In this document: piece after piece, positions 8,401-17,500 of the stretch
How the letters are laid out: each line of letters starts with the position of its first letter
Numbering within the stretch: the stretch's first letter is position 1
Source of the DNA: Pseudomonadota bacterium
Lineage (GTDB): Bacteria; Pseudomonadota; Gammaproteobacteria; Burkholderiales; Chitinibacteraceae
Length of the DNA: 64,000 nt
Assembly: GCA_018261735.1 (NCBI GenBank)
Contig: JAGTRM010000002.1
Location: 62,001 to 126,000 of the forward strand
Reading direction: 5' to 3'
Notes under the pieces: generated by a model
Seen by the model: the letters and a program-made list of their open reading frames with translations, nothing else
Database searches by the model: none
Told to the model about the DNA's origin: nothing
Position numbers and translations under genes: made by a program

Positions 8401-9441
8401 TTACTCGGTTAATTTAAAAACTCGCTCTGCACAGGTGTTGAAGGCATTTTCGAACACCATCATGTTGTCCCGAGTTTGGTCCCATACTGCACCATGCTGT
8501 TTTGCTTGAGCTTCCGTTAACGAATAGACCGGTACTTGATGCTCTTGAGATAGTGCAATGATGCTGTTGAAGTCAGCTACTTCCATTATCGGATCCCAAG
8601 GGGAGAGACCAATTTTTTGCGGAAACATTTGCAAGGAGACCATACCTGCTGCAGCAAGAGCCGGGATGAGTGCATCCTTAAGACCAAGCTGAAGGCGATC
8701 AATCCATTGTTGAAATGCTCTTGAAGCACGACCATTTCTTGGACGATATTTCTGCACAATGGCTCCAATGAATTGTGCGTTGGGTTCCGGAAAAGGGTAG
8801 TCCGCCGTAGAAAGTACATCCAGAGATCGCGCAGCCTTTGCCCACGCCTGCCAACGAGGAAGCGCCTTCGACAGCGAACTAAGGGCCATGGAGGAAAAAT
8901 AGTCGGGATGTAGCGGGACAACAAAATAATCGCTGGTAGTCAGCAAATTTTGGTTAACCGGGCCGAGACTTGGGCTCATGTCAACCAAGATGTAATCAAA
9001 TTCGTACTTCGCACCGGTCTCATCCAGCATGAAGCGAATTGCCCCAGGCAAATTACGAAGTGGAAGCAATGAACCAGAAAGTTCTTGGGCGATACCCAGC
9101 GTAGTTTCATACTCTGATAACGCGATGTGCCCAGGTAATAGAAATAGGTTTGGATTCCCTGATACCTGATGACATTCAGCACCAACAATCGTTCTCGGCT
9201 GTGACTCGAAAGCAGGTGCAAGTGCGTCTTTGACATTATTGGCAGGTTGCGATGTATATGTTGCTTCAAGATCCTCAACACCATCAAAACCCATCACCAT
9301 ACCCGTCAGGTTACATTGGGGGTCAAAATCTGCGAGTAAAACTCTCTTCCCTTTCATGGCCATCATCCAGCCAAGATTAAATGCCGTGGTAGTCTTACTG
9401 ACACCACCTTTGTGGTTGAACAAGCATATGACTTTGGACAT
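8401..9441 (-). CDS. ParA/MinD-family ATPase
   Basis: This 346-residue protein has the deviant Walker A motif KGGVSKTT at residues 11-18, with both signature lysines (11 and 16). The switch segment LLADFDPQCN follows near residue 40, and the Walker B region FDYILVDMSPSLGPV is present. The ATG has a GAGG ribosome binding site. No ParB gene is adjacent; the downstream partner is the HEPN gene, four bases away. An ATPase with an RNase points to a defence or addiction pair rather than DNA segregation, although ParA of an ancestral plasmid is possible. The intergenic region upstream has clustered palindromes that it could act on. Confidence 0.9.
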   Translation of the reverse strand: MSKVICLFNHKGGVSKTTTAFNLGWMMAMKGKRVLLADFDPQCNLTGMVMGFDGVEDLEATYTSQPANNVKDALAPAFESQPRTIVGAECHQVSGNPNLFLLPGHIALSEYETTLGIAQELSGSLLPLRNLPGAIRFMLDETGAKYEFDYILVDMSPSLGPVNQNLLTTSDYFVVPLHPDYFSSMALSSLSKALPRWQAWAKAARSLDVLSTADYPFPEPNAQFIGAIVQKYRPRNGRASRAFQQWIDRLQLGLKDALIPALAAAGMVSLQMFPQKIGLSPWDPIMEVADFNSIIALSQEHQVPVYSLTEAQAKQHGAVWDQTRDNMMVFENAFNTCAERVFKLTE

Positions 9442-9573
9442 GGATACCTCGAAGAATATATTTCTAGTAGTTTACAGTGAATCATCTTGAATTTTATGAA
9501 TTCGTTGTAGTGCTTAGTCGATAACAGCCAGTTTTTTAGAATGGCTATAGATGGCTGACGTATTCCCATTGCA

Positions 9574-9635
9574 GTCATTCATTCTGCAAAATTGAATGAC
9601 GGCTTAAGCCGAAGTCCCGTCCTCGGCCTAAGCCG
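9574..9635. promoter_or_regulatory. Palindrome cluster upstream of parA-HEPN
   Basis: Three dyads lie within 62 bases. GTCATTCA and TGAATGAC form 8-bp arms at 9574-9581 and 9593-9600. A perfect 12-bp palindrome, CGGCTTAAGCCG, lies at 9600-9611. A near-copy, CGGCCTAAGCCG, lies at 9624-9635, 24 bases further on. The spacing suggests tandem binding sites for a dimeric regulator or a centromere-like site. The whole gap 9442-9825 holds no other gene. Confidence 0.6.
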
Positions 9636-9825
9636 GTCTACAATGGAATGCTTACTGCCGTTCGTCCTGTGCAGCCATAAACTAACGCAAATTGCTCTCA
9701 GCTTCTATGGTGCTAGGCGAAGCAAAAGGCTTGAGGCATAGTGGTCCTTGTTGGATGAAATGACCGGGAGTTGAGTTACTTGAAGGCTTTTCGGCAGGAG
9801 TCCTTAACCCTAATAGGAGAACATC

Positions 9826-10317
9826 ATGCCTTTGCCGGACGTCGCGGGAGCACTCAATTCATTCCAACAAGCCCTCGCCGCAAATGCGATAACTGTGCAG
9901 CGATGCGACCTTGATCGAGACATGGTGGTCCACATGGATCGACCCAACGGCGAGACTAGGCTGAGCTATGCGCGGATGGCTGGACATACCGTTGTGGCTC
10001 TCGTGCAGTTCATTCCGTGTGACCCGGTCGATGGCGAGCCATGTTTCAACGTAGGTTGGGCGGTCGCTGAGGCTTACCGGGGGCAGGGACGGGCCCGTGG
10101 GGCTGTTTCAGCCTCCATCAAGGAGATGCAAAACGGCTTCAATCGAGCAGGAATGAAGGCCTTCTGGGTTGAGGCCATCGTTGGTGAGGACAACGTTGCC
10201 TCGCAACGGTTGGCGGAGAAGGTGTTGTCTGAGCCTGTGAAGAAGGCGACAGACAGTTATAGCGGAGATCCCATCATTCAGTACCTGCGCCGAATTGATG
10301 GTCAATCGGAATTGTGA
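9826..10317 (+). CDS. GNAT-family N-acetyltransferase
   Basis: This is a 163-residue protein with an AGGAG ribosome binding site eight bases before its ATG. The acetyl-CoA-binding motif A is visible as VGWAVAEAYRGQGRARGA, with the Q/RxxGxG/A loop as RGQGRA. The later NVASQRLAEKVL matches motif B. The protein is a single GNAT domain. Its stop lies one base before the start of the YiiX-type gene, so the two are translationally coupled. Such a pairing could be a modifying enzyme with its target or an immunity pair; the substrate cannot be read from the sequence. Confidence 0.85.
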   Translation: MPLPDVAGALNSFQQALAANAITVQRCDLDRDMVVHMDRPNGETRLSYARMAGHTVVALVQFIPCDPVDGEPCFNVGWAVAEAYRGQGRARGAVSASIKEMQNGFNRAGMKAFWVEAIVGEDNVASQRLAEKVLSEPVKKATDSYSGDPIIQYLRRIDGQSEL

Positions 10318-10318
10318 A

Positions 10319-11581
10319 ATGAGTGAATCGGAACTGCGGCCTAGGGTGTTCGTCGCCAGCCTCATTCAGCCCGGCGATATTGTCCTGACGACCACGCCAG
10401 AATTGCTGAGCCAAAGGATCCGCAAGGTCACAGGCTCGGACATCTCTCACGCTATGATTTGTGTGGGTAAGTCTAGCGTGATCGATTCCACTGGCGACGG
10501 TGTTCACGCACGCAACCTTGAGCGGCTCATTCTTGAACCAGGCTGCGCTGGTCATGTGCTTCGACCAGTGAATCCACTGACAACGGACCAATTGCGCTCC
10601 GTGATCTCCTTCGTCAGAACTGCAGTTGGAACTCGATACACGATGACCGGTGCTGCTAAGAGCGTGTTGGCCGGTTTCGTGGCCGGCCGCAGGCAGTTCT
10701 GCTCGCGATTGGTCGCACAGGCCTATCGCAACGCCGGAGTGAACTTGGTATCGGATGCCGACTTTTGCCACCCCGGAGAGCTTCTGAAGAGCGTGGCGCT
10801 TGTAGAAGTGCCAAATGTGCTTAGAATTCTCGGCCTAGAAGAAGAGGCCGACTGGCGTGAGGATATTGACAACGTCCAGGCCATGCGCAACTCGACAAAC
10901 GCCTTACTTCGGGAGGCCCGCAAACTGTGCCCTGAGATTGAGTCGCTCAACGACATTGATGCCTATCTAGTGGACCATCCGGAGAGAGATGCTCACCTCG
11001 TGGAAGCTTTGCTATCTTCGAGGTACCTGGAACTGTGGCGAGATGAATTCGAAAGGAATTCCTGGCAGTACAACGTCGCCTTGATGGAGGGGCACAAAGG
11101 CTCGGAGGAACGCAAGCAGAGGTATTGCGAAGAGCTGCTGGCAGACGAGGAGCTGTGCCAAAACCGTTTTATCATGAACCACGCGGGCTACGTGACTATG
11201 AACACGTTGCACCCTCGCCAATACTTCGCCATGAAGGTTGAGCTGTACGACATCCTGACCCAGCTTCATGCTCGGCGTATGAAGGCGGCAACTGCTTGGC
11301 TTGAGCGTAGGGGACTGCTCGAATCTGCGCCTCGCGAACCCCTCCGTCCGCACACGCCTGAATGGTTTACTTCGCTGCGCGAATGGAACCCCAAGCAGGC
11401 CGCAATAACGGAAGCAGCTATTCAGGCGGCGGGAAGTTCGGATGTATGTAGTGTCTGTGCGGATTGTCCGGTCCGCGATTACGTCTTGATGAGTATGCCG
11501 GCGACTGGGCCAGGGACACTTCGGCTCTGCGACGACTGTTTTCGAATCCGTTCCGTCGACGAACCAATGAGATTTTTCTGA
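10319..11581 (+). CDS. YiiX-type permuted papain-fold hydrolase with C-terminal zinc motif
   Basis: This is a 420-residue protein. The N-terminal 150 residues fit the permuted NlpC/P60 (Peptidase_C92, YiiX/YaeF) fold: GDIVL near 19, the catalytic His in SHAMI (His44) and the catalytic Cys in QFCSRLVAQAY (Cys128). Family members act on amide or thioester bonds in peptidoglycan, lipids or proteins. No signal peptide is seen, so it is probably cytoplasmic. The middle is helical and unrecognised. The C-terminus has CSVCADC and LCDDCF, likely a zinc ribbon. It begins one base after the GNAT gene. A fusion of this hydrolase to a zinc tail is unusual. Confidence 0.75.
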   Translation: MSESELRPRVFVASLIQPGDIVLTTTPELLSQRIRKVTGSDISHAMICVGKSSVIDSTGDGVHARNLERLILEPGCAGHVLRPVNPLTTDQLRSVISFVRTAVGTRYTMTGAAKSVLAGFVAGRRQFCSRLVAQAYRNAGVNLVSDADFCHPGELLKSVALVEVPNVLRILGLEEEADWREDIDNVQAMRNSTNALLREARKLCPEIESLNDIDAYLVDHPERDAHLVEALLSSRYLELWRDEFERNSWQYNVALMEGHKGSEERKQRYCEELLADEELCQNRFIMNHAGYVTMNTLHPRQYFAMKVELYDILTQLHARRMKAATAWLERRGLLESAPREPLRPHTPEWFTSLREWNPKQAAITEAAIQAAGSSDVCSVCADCPVRDYVLMSMPATGPGTLRLCDDCFRIRSVDEPMRFF

Positions 11582-11628
11582 CCACCAAGCCTAGATATCC
11601 CTACGGATTGGGATTGTTACCGAAGCGC

Positions 11629-12294
11629 TTAAAACAAGGAGCCAGTCACGGGTAGGGGAGGTTTGCGTGGCGTAGGGAATGCCTGCATGAGTTCTGCCGG
11701 ATAGTTCTGCAAGAATGTTCGTGCTAACTCGGTACTGTGGCAATCCAGCCAGGTGTCATAGTAAGCCTTGGGCACAATCACGAGACTGCGCTTCTCAACT
11801 CCGGTTTTATGCATCTGATTCATAAGCGGATGGTCATCGGCATTTATCGTAATCTGGGAAAATGAATAGCTCAGGCTGCCATCCTCTTCCGACCAACTGC
11901 GCCATAGTCCGGCCACCGCAAACGGGTCGTTGTTGACCAGACTAATCATGTAACGTTCCGATTTGTCGGACCCAACGGCATAGTACGGCTCAAAAAATCC
12001 CATCATGGGCACCAAACAAAGCTGGCACTGCAGCCATGCCCGTTTATAGCTCGGTAGCTGCCCAATGGTTTCCGCTCGCGCGTTCATTGTGGTGAACCGT
12101 TTGTCAGGTGGCAGCCTCTTTTTTGGCACCATCCCATAGCTGGCCAGCAGAGATTTTCGGCCTGGGCCATCGGCCACAATGATAGGTGCCGTATAGTCTT
12201 CCCACACTTCGTCGTGCCAATCCTCGATAGGTGGCAAGGTCTGGAAGTAGTCCAGAAGGATCCGTTTAGGGACGGGAAGGTAGTTTACGCACAT
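11629..12294 (-). CDS. SRAP-domain protein (HMCES/YedK-like), abasic-site shield
   Basis: This 221-residue protein matches the SOS-response-associated peptidase family (PF02586). The initiator Met is followed directly by Cys2, which becomes the N-terminal nucleophile that crosslinks to abasic sites in single-stranded DNA. Other family residues are visible: Asn71 in MNARAET, Glu102 in GFFEP, and a His in DHPLMNQMHK (His155 or His162). It is divergent from umuDC across a 60-base gap that contains an inverted repeat, so the three genes probably respond to DNA damage together. The role of protecting abasic sites in ssDNA is known for the family. Confidence 0.93.
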   Translation of the reverse strand: MCVNYLPVPKRILLDYFQTLPPIEDWHDEVWEDYTAPIIVADGPGRKSLLASYGMVPKKRLPPDKRFTTMNARAETIGQLPSYKRAWLQCQLCLVPMMGFFEPYYAVGSDKSERYMISLVNNDPFAVAGLWRSWSEEDGSLSYSFSQITINADDHPLMNQMHKTGVEKRSLVIVPKAYYDTWLDCHSTELARTFLQNYPAELMQAFPTPRKPPLPVTGSLF

Positions 12295-12303
12295 CGTCTT
12301 TAC

Positions 12304-12322
12304 AGAACGTTCGTTCTATAAT
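12304..12322 (+). promoter_or_regulatory. Inverted-repeat operator overlapping a -10 box, SRAP/umuD divergent promoter
   Basis: AGAAC-N4-GTTCT is a perfect 5-bp dyad at 12304-12317. It abuts a consensus TATAAT at 12317-12322 reading towards umuD. The arrangement fits a repressor site, probably for LexA or an UmuD-like/HTH repressor, controlling both divergent genes. The motif is unlike the CTGT-N8-ACAG box of many proteobacteria, so LexA identity is an inference. Confidence 0.6.
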
Positions 12323-12356
12323 GTCCTGGTCATTTACATTAGTTCAGGATACTGCC

Positions 12357-12805
12357 ATGAAAACATTTTTGCATGGTCCCTTTGCCGCCGCACATGCTCC
12401 CCCTCGGCTACCTCTTCCGGTTATGGTGAGTAAAGTTCAGGCTGGCTTTCCTTCGCCAGCCGAGGATTGGGCGGAAGAACGAGCAGATCTAAATTGGCGC
12501 TATGTTCATCACCCGGAAACCACATTTTCTTTGAGGTGTGCGGCGATAGCATGGTTAGCACTATCCCCGAGCGCTCTATTCCTCCTGGTGCGATGCTGAT
12601 TGTGGATCGCGGGCGCGAGGCTAAGCACGACGATATCGTCGTTGCCATGCTCGATGGTGATTACACCCTTAAAAGACTGTACCGGCGCGGCACACAACTT
12701 GCGCTGATTGCTGAGAATCGGGCCTACCCGCCAATTGTTTTAAATGAAGGCCAAGAGCTGGGCATTTGGGGCGTAGTGACTGCTTGGATCATGGAACCGC
12801 AGTAA
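12357..12805 (+). pseudogene. umuD: umuD-like gene with a -1 frameshift
   Basis: The first part, from ATG 12357, reads as UmuD in one frame: the cleavage-site region VQAGFPSPAED and ADLNWRYVHHPETTF. The second part, starting with FEVCGDSM (catalytic Ser), continues to DYTLKRLYRRG (catalytic Lys), NRAYPPI and GQELGIWGVV in another frame. The two join at the T-run at 12525-12528; one extra T would restore a normal full-length protein. The stop overlaps the umuC start (TAATG). It is either a true inactivating deletion, a slippery-site fusion or a sequencing error. If real, it would separate the cleavage region from the protease core, and a short UmuD-prime-like product could still come from an internal start. 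Confidence 0.85.
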
Positions 12806-14070
12806 TGATTGCCTTGGTCGATGTGAACAATTTTTATGTGTCTTGCCAGCGGGTATTTGAACCAAAACTCGAAGGCAAGCCGGTTGTGGTCCTGTCAAAC
12901 AACGATGGATGCTGTATCGCCCGTAGTGCAGAAGTGAAGGCGCTCGGGGTCCGCATGGGCCAGCCTTGGCATCAGATGCAGGATCTCGCCAAACAGCACA
13001 GCATCATTGCCTACAGCAGCAATTTTGCGCTTTATGCCGATATGAGTAATCGGGTGATGACCATCCTGAGTCGTTATAGCCCACACCAGGAAGTCTATTC
13101 AATCGATGAATGTTTTTTGGGATTGGATGGCCTTCAGGGAGACCTAACCGAGCTGGGGTGGGATATCCGAAAAACGGTACTTCAGGGAACCGGCCTACCG
13201 GTCTGCGTTGGTATCGCTCCAACCAAAACGCTCGCGAAATTTTGCAATCACCTCGCCAAGAAACGTCCGCAATTTGCTGGGGTTTGTGAATGGTCCAAGC
13301 TGGATGCGGAAATCCAACTGCGGGTTATGCAGGAGATTGAAGTTGGGGAAGTCTGGGGAGTGGGCCGGCGCTTGTCAGCAAGTTTGAACAAAGAAGGGAT
13401 CTACTCCGTAGCGGATTTGCAGCAGGCCGATTCCGAAACGATTCGTAGTCGTTACAGCGTAGTCCTTGAGCGAACCGTGCGGGAATTGCAAGGACAGCCG
13501 TGTATCGACCTTGAGGACATTGCGCCCGATAAACAGCAGATTATGTGTTCACGCAGCTTTGGCCGGAACGTTACTACCGAGCAGGAATTAGCGGAAGCGA
13601 TAAGCACTTATGCTGCTCGCGCAGCCGAAAAGCTACGCCGTCAGAAATCGGCAGCCGGCGCTTTGGCTGTCTTCATCTGCACAAGTCCCTTCCGTGAAAA
13701 AGATCCTCAATACAGCAAACATGTGGTGGTGCCCCTGTCACAACCGAGTGACGACACACTACTACTGACACGAGCCGCGCTATGGGTGCTCAAGCGCATT
13801 TATCGTCCTGGCTATGCTTATGTCAAAGCAGGCGTGATGCTGCTCGATTTGCAACCGAATACCGCCATTCAAGGCCACCTGTTTTTACAAAGCGCAGATC
13901 CACTGAAGCGGGCCAGCCTGAACAACACAATGGACCGAATCAATCAGCATTGGGGGCGAGGTACGCTGCGACTGGCGAGTGCTGGGGCTGACCATAGATG
14001 GAAGATGCGGCAAGGGCATTTGTCGCCATGCTGGACAACAAGGTGGGAGGATGTGCCGAAAGTGCGATAA
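12805..14070 (+). CDS. umuC: UmuC, catalytic subunit of Y-family DNA polymerase V
   Basis: This 421-residue protein is close to the usual 422. It opens with MIALVDVNNFYVSCQRVFEP, which includes the first catalytic acidic residue. The second catalytic pair is in YSIDECFLGL. Typical Y-family segments follow, including VGIAPTKTLAKFCNHLAKK. The C-terminal DUF4113-type tail (SADPLKRASLNNTMDRIN and the ending HRWKMRQGHLSPCWTTRWED) is intact. It starts on the stop codon of umuD. With UmuD-prime and RecA it carries out error-prone translesion synthesis. Its own frame is intact, in contrast to umuD, so activity would depend on how much processed UmuD is made. Confidence 0.96.
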   Translation: MIALVDVNNFYVSCQRVFEPKLEGKPVVVLSNNDGCCIARSAEVKALGVRMGQPWHQMQDLAKQHSIIAYSSNFALYADMSNRVMTILSRYSPHQEVYSIDECFLGLDGLQGDLTELGWDIRKTVLQGTGLPVCVGIAPTKTLAKFCNHLAKKRPQFAGVCEWSKLDAEIQLRVMQEIEVGEVWGVGRRLSASLNKEGIYSVADLQQADSETIRSRYSVVLERTVRELQGQPCIDLEDIAPDKQQIMCSRSFGRNVTTEQELAEAISTYAARAAEKLRRQKSAAGALAVFICTSPFREKDPQYSKHVVVPLSQPSDDTLLLTRAALWVLKRIYRPGYAYVKAGVMLLDLQPNTAIQGHLFLQSADPLKRASLNNTMDRINQHWGRGTLRLASAGADHRWKMRQGHLSPCWTTRWEDVPKVR

Positions 14071-14090
14071 AGGTCTAAACGCACATCTCT

Positions 14091-14129
14091 ATTCATGCAT
14101 TGAAAGAAAAACATACACTCCGTGTAATA
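14091..14129. repeat. 39-bp direct repeat, right copy
   Basis: Second copy of the element at 7289-7327, in the same orientation, 20 bases after the umuC stop codon. It retains the TACA-N5-TGTA dyad. No gene starts close behind it, so a promoter role is not evident here. Confidence 0.75.
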
Positions 14130-14599
14130 CGCCGTGACTGGAGGTCGATCAACGCCCTTTCCGCATAAGTCGTGGCACGGAAGTATGCCGTTGACCTGCT
14201 GCGCAGCCCGAACGACTGTTTTCTTCACAATCGTATGCCCGGAGCTGTCGTTGGACGATTGCGGCGGCCAACGGCAGGAAACTCTAGGTAGAACAGTCGT
14301 ACGATCCAGTCAGGCACAGGCAACAGGTCGTCCAAAGCGGTCCGTTTGTGCATGATTCGAAACATCCGCTCTCGCCCCCAAAACGGTCAGACAACTAATC
14401 GAAGCTCACAGCAGAAAGCAGTCGCCTACAAATTACCTCTGGGACACGTCGATCTGCCTATCGATAAACCGCAGTTGCCGATAGCCAGCAGCAGCCATCA
14501 CGAGATATCTTTCGCGATAGCTACTCTTTAGCGGGATGGCTGTTTGGCCGGCCGGAAGAACAAATAGCGCCGCAGGGCCGTCGTACAGGGAGATGTGAT
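14130..14599. other. Gap between the right repeat and the STAND gene
   Basis: I see no supported gene in these 470 bases. Short open frames lack ribosome binding sites and family motifs. A purine-rich AGGGAG at 14586-14591 serves as the ribosome binding site of the following gene. The stretch may be a degraded junction between acquired blocks. Confidence 0.4.
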
Positions 14600-17500
14600 T
14601 TGTCGACAAGAGCTGGGTCTCACGCCGGAAGAGGATTCCGATATCAGGACGCTGTGGCGGTGCACCTCTCTGTACAAGGGTTCGTTGGTCAATCAGAGTT
14701 CGGCTCGGTCGTACCGGAGGGAGGCGACGACCTCGAACTGAGAGCGAATGGCTCTCGAACCCTAGCGCAGGTGAAATCGCGTCGGGATCATCTCGGTCCG
14801 TTCACCGTCCGTGCCACTGCCGCCTTCATCAAGAAGATGTGGGACGCGAAGGGGGTGACACCTGATGACCACTTCCTTCTGGTGCTTGAGAGCAATGTCG
14901 GCGAGCGTCGCAGTGCGGTTGCGCAGCTTCAAGACTTGTCCGCCTACCCAGACGTCGTCGCGGAGCTGAAGGGCCGCAAGTCGCTCACGGCGATAGTCTC
15001 GAGAACCAAAATCCTTGTTTTGCCGGATCCTCGGTCCAGTGCCATTGGTCTCATCTCGGCTCGGCAAGGCAGCACGCCCTTTGAAGCCGAAATCTACTTT
15101 TCAGACCTCCTAGGCCTTGTGGGACGAGTCTCTGACGACAACGGCATGCGCGGGCCAGGGACATTCCGGGACATTGCCCTATCCGACGTCCAGCAGCGCC
15201 TGGACGCGCTGCAGCCCCTATTGACGTCAGCGGTCGCCGAAGAGGCGCTGTCGGCAGGCTATTGCGAAGCGGTCGACTTCCTCACACCGGACGAGGATCC
15301 GCTCTTCTATCTTGGCGTCGATGCACAGGCATCACACGTTGCTGCTGGTCTTGTCGTTGAACGGCCCGAACTGCGCTCAGCGGTCCTGGCTGGCTTGGAG
15401 GGGCGACGTAACGCACTAATTTACGGTGCCTCGGGCTCCGGAAAGTCTGCACTCCTCTGGGAGGCCGCCTACGCCAGCCGTCATGCGGTTCGTTGGTTTC
15501 AAGTTCGTCAACTGCCACCGACCGCAGTGCAGTCGCTCCTGCAGCTAGCCCGCTCCAGGCGCGCAACAGCCGACGCGCCCGTGGGCTTCATCATCGATGA
15601 CGTGGGACGCGGGTTCTCGGACGGCTGGACGGCACTGGCTGCAGAGACCGGCCGCAATCCTGGGCTGTTGCTGCTGGCGTCCGTGCGAGAGGAAGACCGA
15701 TATCCACTGGAGGATAGCCGTCGCGCCGCGCAGGTCAAAGTTCGTGGCGACGAAACCCTTGCTGAACGGGTGTGGCGGGAATTGCGGGATAGGGGTCAAA
15801 CCTCTTGGCAAGGCTGGAGAGAGCCTTGGAACCTGGCCACGGGACACCTGCTTGAGTACACACACGTGCTCACTCAGGGACGCCGATTGAGCGAGACGCT
15901 GGACGCTCAGGTTGCGGCCCGAATGAACGATCCCGCTCGACATGATGAACTGGATGTTCTTAGGGTCGTGGCGTGCGCTAACGCCACCGGGTGTAGTGCC
16001 GAAATCGCGCAGTTGCCACAGATCCTGGGCAAGCCCTCTTCGGCGGTTTCATACGCGCTTACCAGGCTGAAGAATGAGCACTTGGTGCAGCATACAAGCG
16101 ATGGGCGAATCGTTGGGCTACACGAGTTGAGGTCAACAGAACTGCTCCGCCTGTCTCACGAGTTCCCGCCGCCGTTGTTGTCAGCGACTGCCGCATCGGC
16201 GGTATGGCTTGTTCCGGCAGGTGAATTAGCTCGGTTCCTGGAGCGCACTCTCTCAAAGCACGATGGGTGCGATGAGGCAGTCCTTGAAGCGCTTGTGCTT
16301 CGCCTAGAAGTAGCGCCTACTCCGGCGTTGTTCAGTTCGACCCTGACAGGTTTGGACCGTGCAAACGCACATCGGGTCATCCGTTTGTGGCGGGAGAGTC
16401 CTGAAGCCCAGGCCGTGCCGAACTCGCTGCTAGAGATGCCCGCTAGCCTTGCAATTGGAGACATTGAGCCGCCAGACATCGGACCGACGGTGCCGGCATG
16501 CCGCCGCTTCGCAGAGATTCGATCCGAAGTTGTCGCCACAGGCTTGACAGCGCGCTTCCTGGCACGCTTGGCCCCGCGCGATCTGCGACGGGTTCTGGAG
16601 GCCGCTGTCGAGGTTCGAGACTTGACCCAATGCCTTGCCGCGCTCCTGGGCCAAATCATTTCGCCTCCGCATCTAGCAGAACTCGCCCGACTGAGCCCAC
16701 CGCTTGTTGCGGCTGATTTTCAAGAGGCGGTTTCGCTGCTTGAGGTGACTGCGCGGGTCGATAGAGCCTTGGCGATAGGCTGGGTCGACGCCGTTGGGCA
16801 GGCTGCCATGTTCCAGCGATTCTCTGAACATGTCTCCTGGGCTGATGCCCCGAGCCTGACGCCATGCGAGGAGGGACAAGAAGTTCAGTCCAACGTATGG
16901 TTTGTAGCCACATCTGTCCAGCTTGACATCAACAAGGAGGTGGTGCGGACGTGCGAAGTTCTACTGGCGCTGACGCCAATAGCTGACGTGGTCTCGAGTG
17001 TCGCGCTGGGGGCAGACGGCGCCGTCATGAAGTCCACGGTCGGAGACTATCCCCTTGAAAACAAGCGCATGCCCAGGGCAAACTTACCAGCTCCTGCACA
17101 GGTGGCTCGCAATCGCGAGTGGCTGGCCATACTCAACGCGCAGCTTGCTATAGAGAGCTACACAGCCTACTTGGCGGAGAGCCTTGATCTGATTCGGATC
17201 GTCAATCGAAACCTGAAGCTGCTTCTAGATGGGCAGTTCAGGGGCAAGACAGATCCAGCCACCGTAGAAGCTTTAGGGCACGTCTATGAGCGCAGTCGCA
17301 TTTTGGTTGCACCAGAAGAGCTGCAGCCTGCAGGCGAACAGAAGAGTTGGTCGAGGTTGCAGTCAATCCTGTCCAGCTGCTCTTCAGACCTCATCCGGAG
17401 ATTCTATGATCTTCCAGAGGGTGCTCTCGCTTATCTAGCCTGGCTTGACGACATTCTGAAGAGTGTCTCGACTGCTCAGGCAGAGGAGCCTTGGGAAATG

